Shown here: piece by piece, positions 63,851-64,000 of the stretch
How the letters are laid out: the number at the start of each line of letters is the position of its first letter
How positions within the stretch are numbered: position 1 is the first letter of the stretch
NCBI GenBank assembly: GCA_963810915.1
Contig: CAWEPH010000014.1
Coordinates: 30,807-94,806, forward strand
Origin: JAOUEA01 sp963810915
GTDB taxonomy: Bacteria; Actinomycetota; UBA4738; HRBIN12
DNA: 64,000 nucleotides
Direction of reading: 5' to 3'
Made by a program: the position numbers and the translations under genes
Notes under the pieces: generated by a model
The model's input: the letters and a program-made list of their open reading frames with translations, nothing else
Database searches by the model: none
What the model was told of the DNA's origin: nothing

Positions 63851-64000
63851 TCAGCGCGCCGCGCGGATGCGGATGACCCGCTCACGCCGCGGCGGCTTCT
63901 GGGATGCGTCGCGATCCGCGACGTACCGGGCGGTCGCCAGCCATCCCTCGGCGGCGGCGTAGTCTCCCGACGCAACGGCGGCCGCGAAGGCCGCTTCGAT
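63851..64000 (-). CDS. Unidentified protein, 5' partial (C-terminal 49 residues)
   Basis: The minus-strand frame is open from the right edge to a TGA at 63853-63851. The visible part contains A-A-A-V-A-S-G-D-Y-A-A-A-E-G-W-L-A-T-A-R-Y, an Ala-rich helical pair of TPR-like pattern, then a basic tail. Its first half lies outside the window. It is convergent with the sugar transferase gene (10 bases between them). Function cannot be assigned. Confidence 0.55.
   Translation of the reverse strand: MEAAFAAAVASGDYAAAEGWLATARYVADRDASQKPPRRERVIRIRAAR

Overview
The window looks like a GC-rich actinobacterial-type chromosome segment, probably from an uncultured lineage. Pointers are frequent GTG/TTG starts, TANNNT -10 boxes a few bases before start codons (leaderless transcription), a DesA-type acyl-ACP desaturase, a LigC-type ligase with a separate LigD-type polymerase, a periplasmic L,D-transpeptidase, a zinc-ribbon/adenylate cyclase/AAA/TPR regulator, and a Tad pilus locus with no outer-membrane secretin. 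The taxon is an inference. No rRNA, tRNA, CRISPR array, insertion sequence or phage gene was found, and no gene-free stretch exceeds 300 bases.

Layout. 0-19 kb is mostly intact metabolic and housekeeping genes: acyl-ACP desaturase (cut by the left edge), secreted metalloprotease, arginase-family enzyme, glycosyltransferase, a corrinoid protein next to an MttB-family methyltransferase, DinB-like protein, L,D-transpeptidase, cyclase-ATPase regulator, class I aldolase, a polyamine-type ABC importer without its ATPase, and TypA. 19-24 kb holds the DNA ligase, LigD-type polymerase and an Mg2+-type P-ATPase. 23.8-31.7 kb is the most notable block: on the minus strand, in transcription order, hydroxypyruvate reductase (hprA), PEP carboxylase (ppc), serine-glyoxylate aminotransferase (sgaA), malyl-CoA lyase (mclA) and a two-subunit succinyl/malate-CoA ligase (mtkA, mtkB). 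Together these are most of the serine cycle for one-carbon assimilation. A perfect 16-bp palindrome lies upstream of sgaA. With the corrinoid methyltransferase pair at 4.6-6.8 kb this suggests growth on, or assimilation of, methyl groups from methylated amines.

31.8-35 kb is mixed: acetyltransferase, cyclophilin, Kef-type antiporter, histidine phosphatase. 35-49.9 kb is a cell-surface polysaccharide locus: Wzz/BY-kinase, O-antigen-ligase-like membrane protein, GT4, GT2 and WecG-type glycosyltransferases, four sulfotransferases, two secreted beta-propeller proteins and two secreted metallophosphoesterases. A polyprenyl-phosphate sugar transferase at 62.4 kb fits the same pathway. The product may be a sulfated glycan. 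50-53 kb has a MarR regulator, Bcp peroxiredoxin and a YyaL/DUF255 protein. 53-62 kb has three consecutive LuxR-type regulators with incomplete phosphorylation sites, a membrane glycosyltransferase-like protein, and the Tad pilus genes flp, cpaE/tadZ, cpaF/tadA, tadB and tadC.

Caution. Seventeen genes are broken by frameshifts, clustered at about 20.9-30.0 kb and 46.3-54.3 kb, while neighbouring regions are clean. Reading frames resume in conserved order each time, so base-level assembly error is far more likely than gene decay. For these genes the outer coordinates are given, with approximate break positions.
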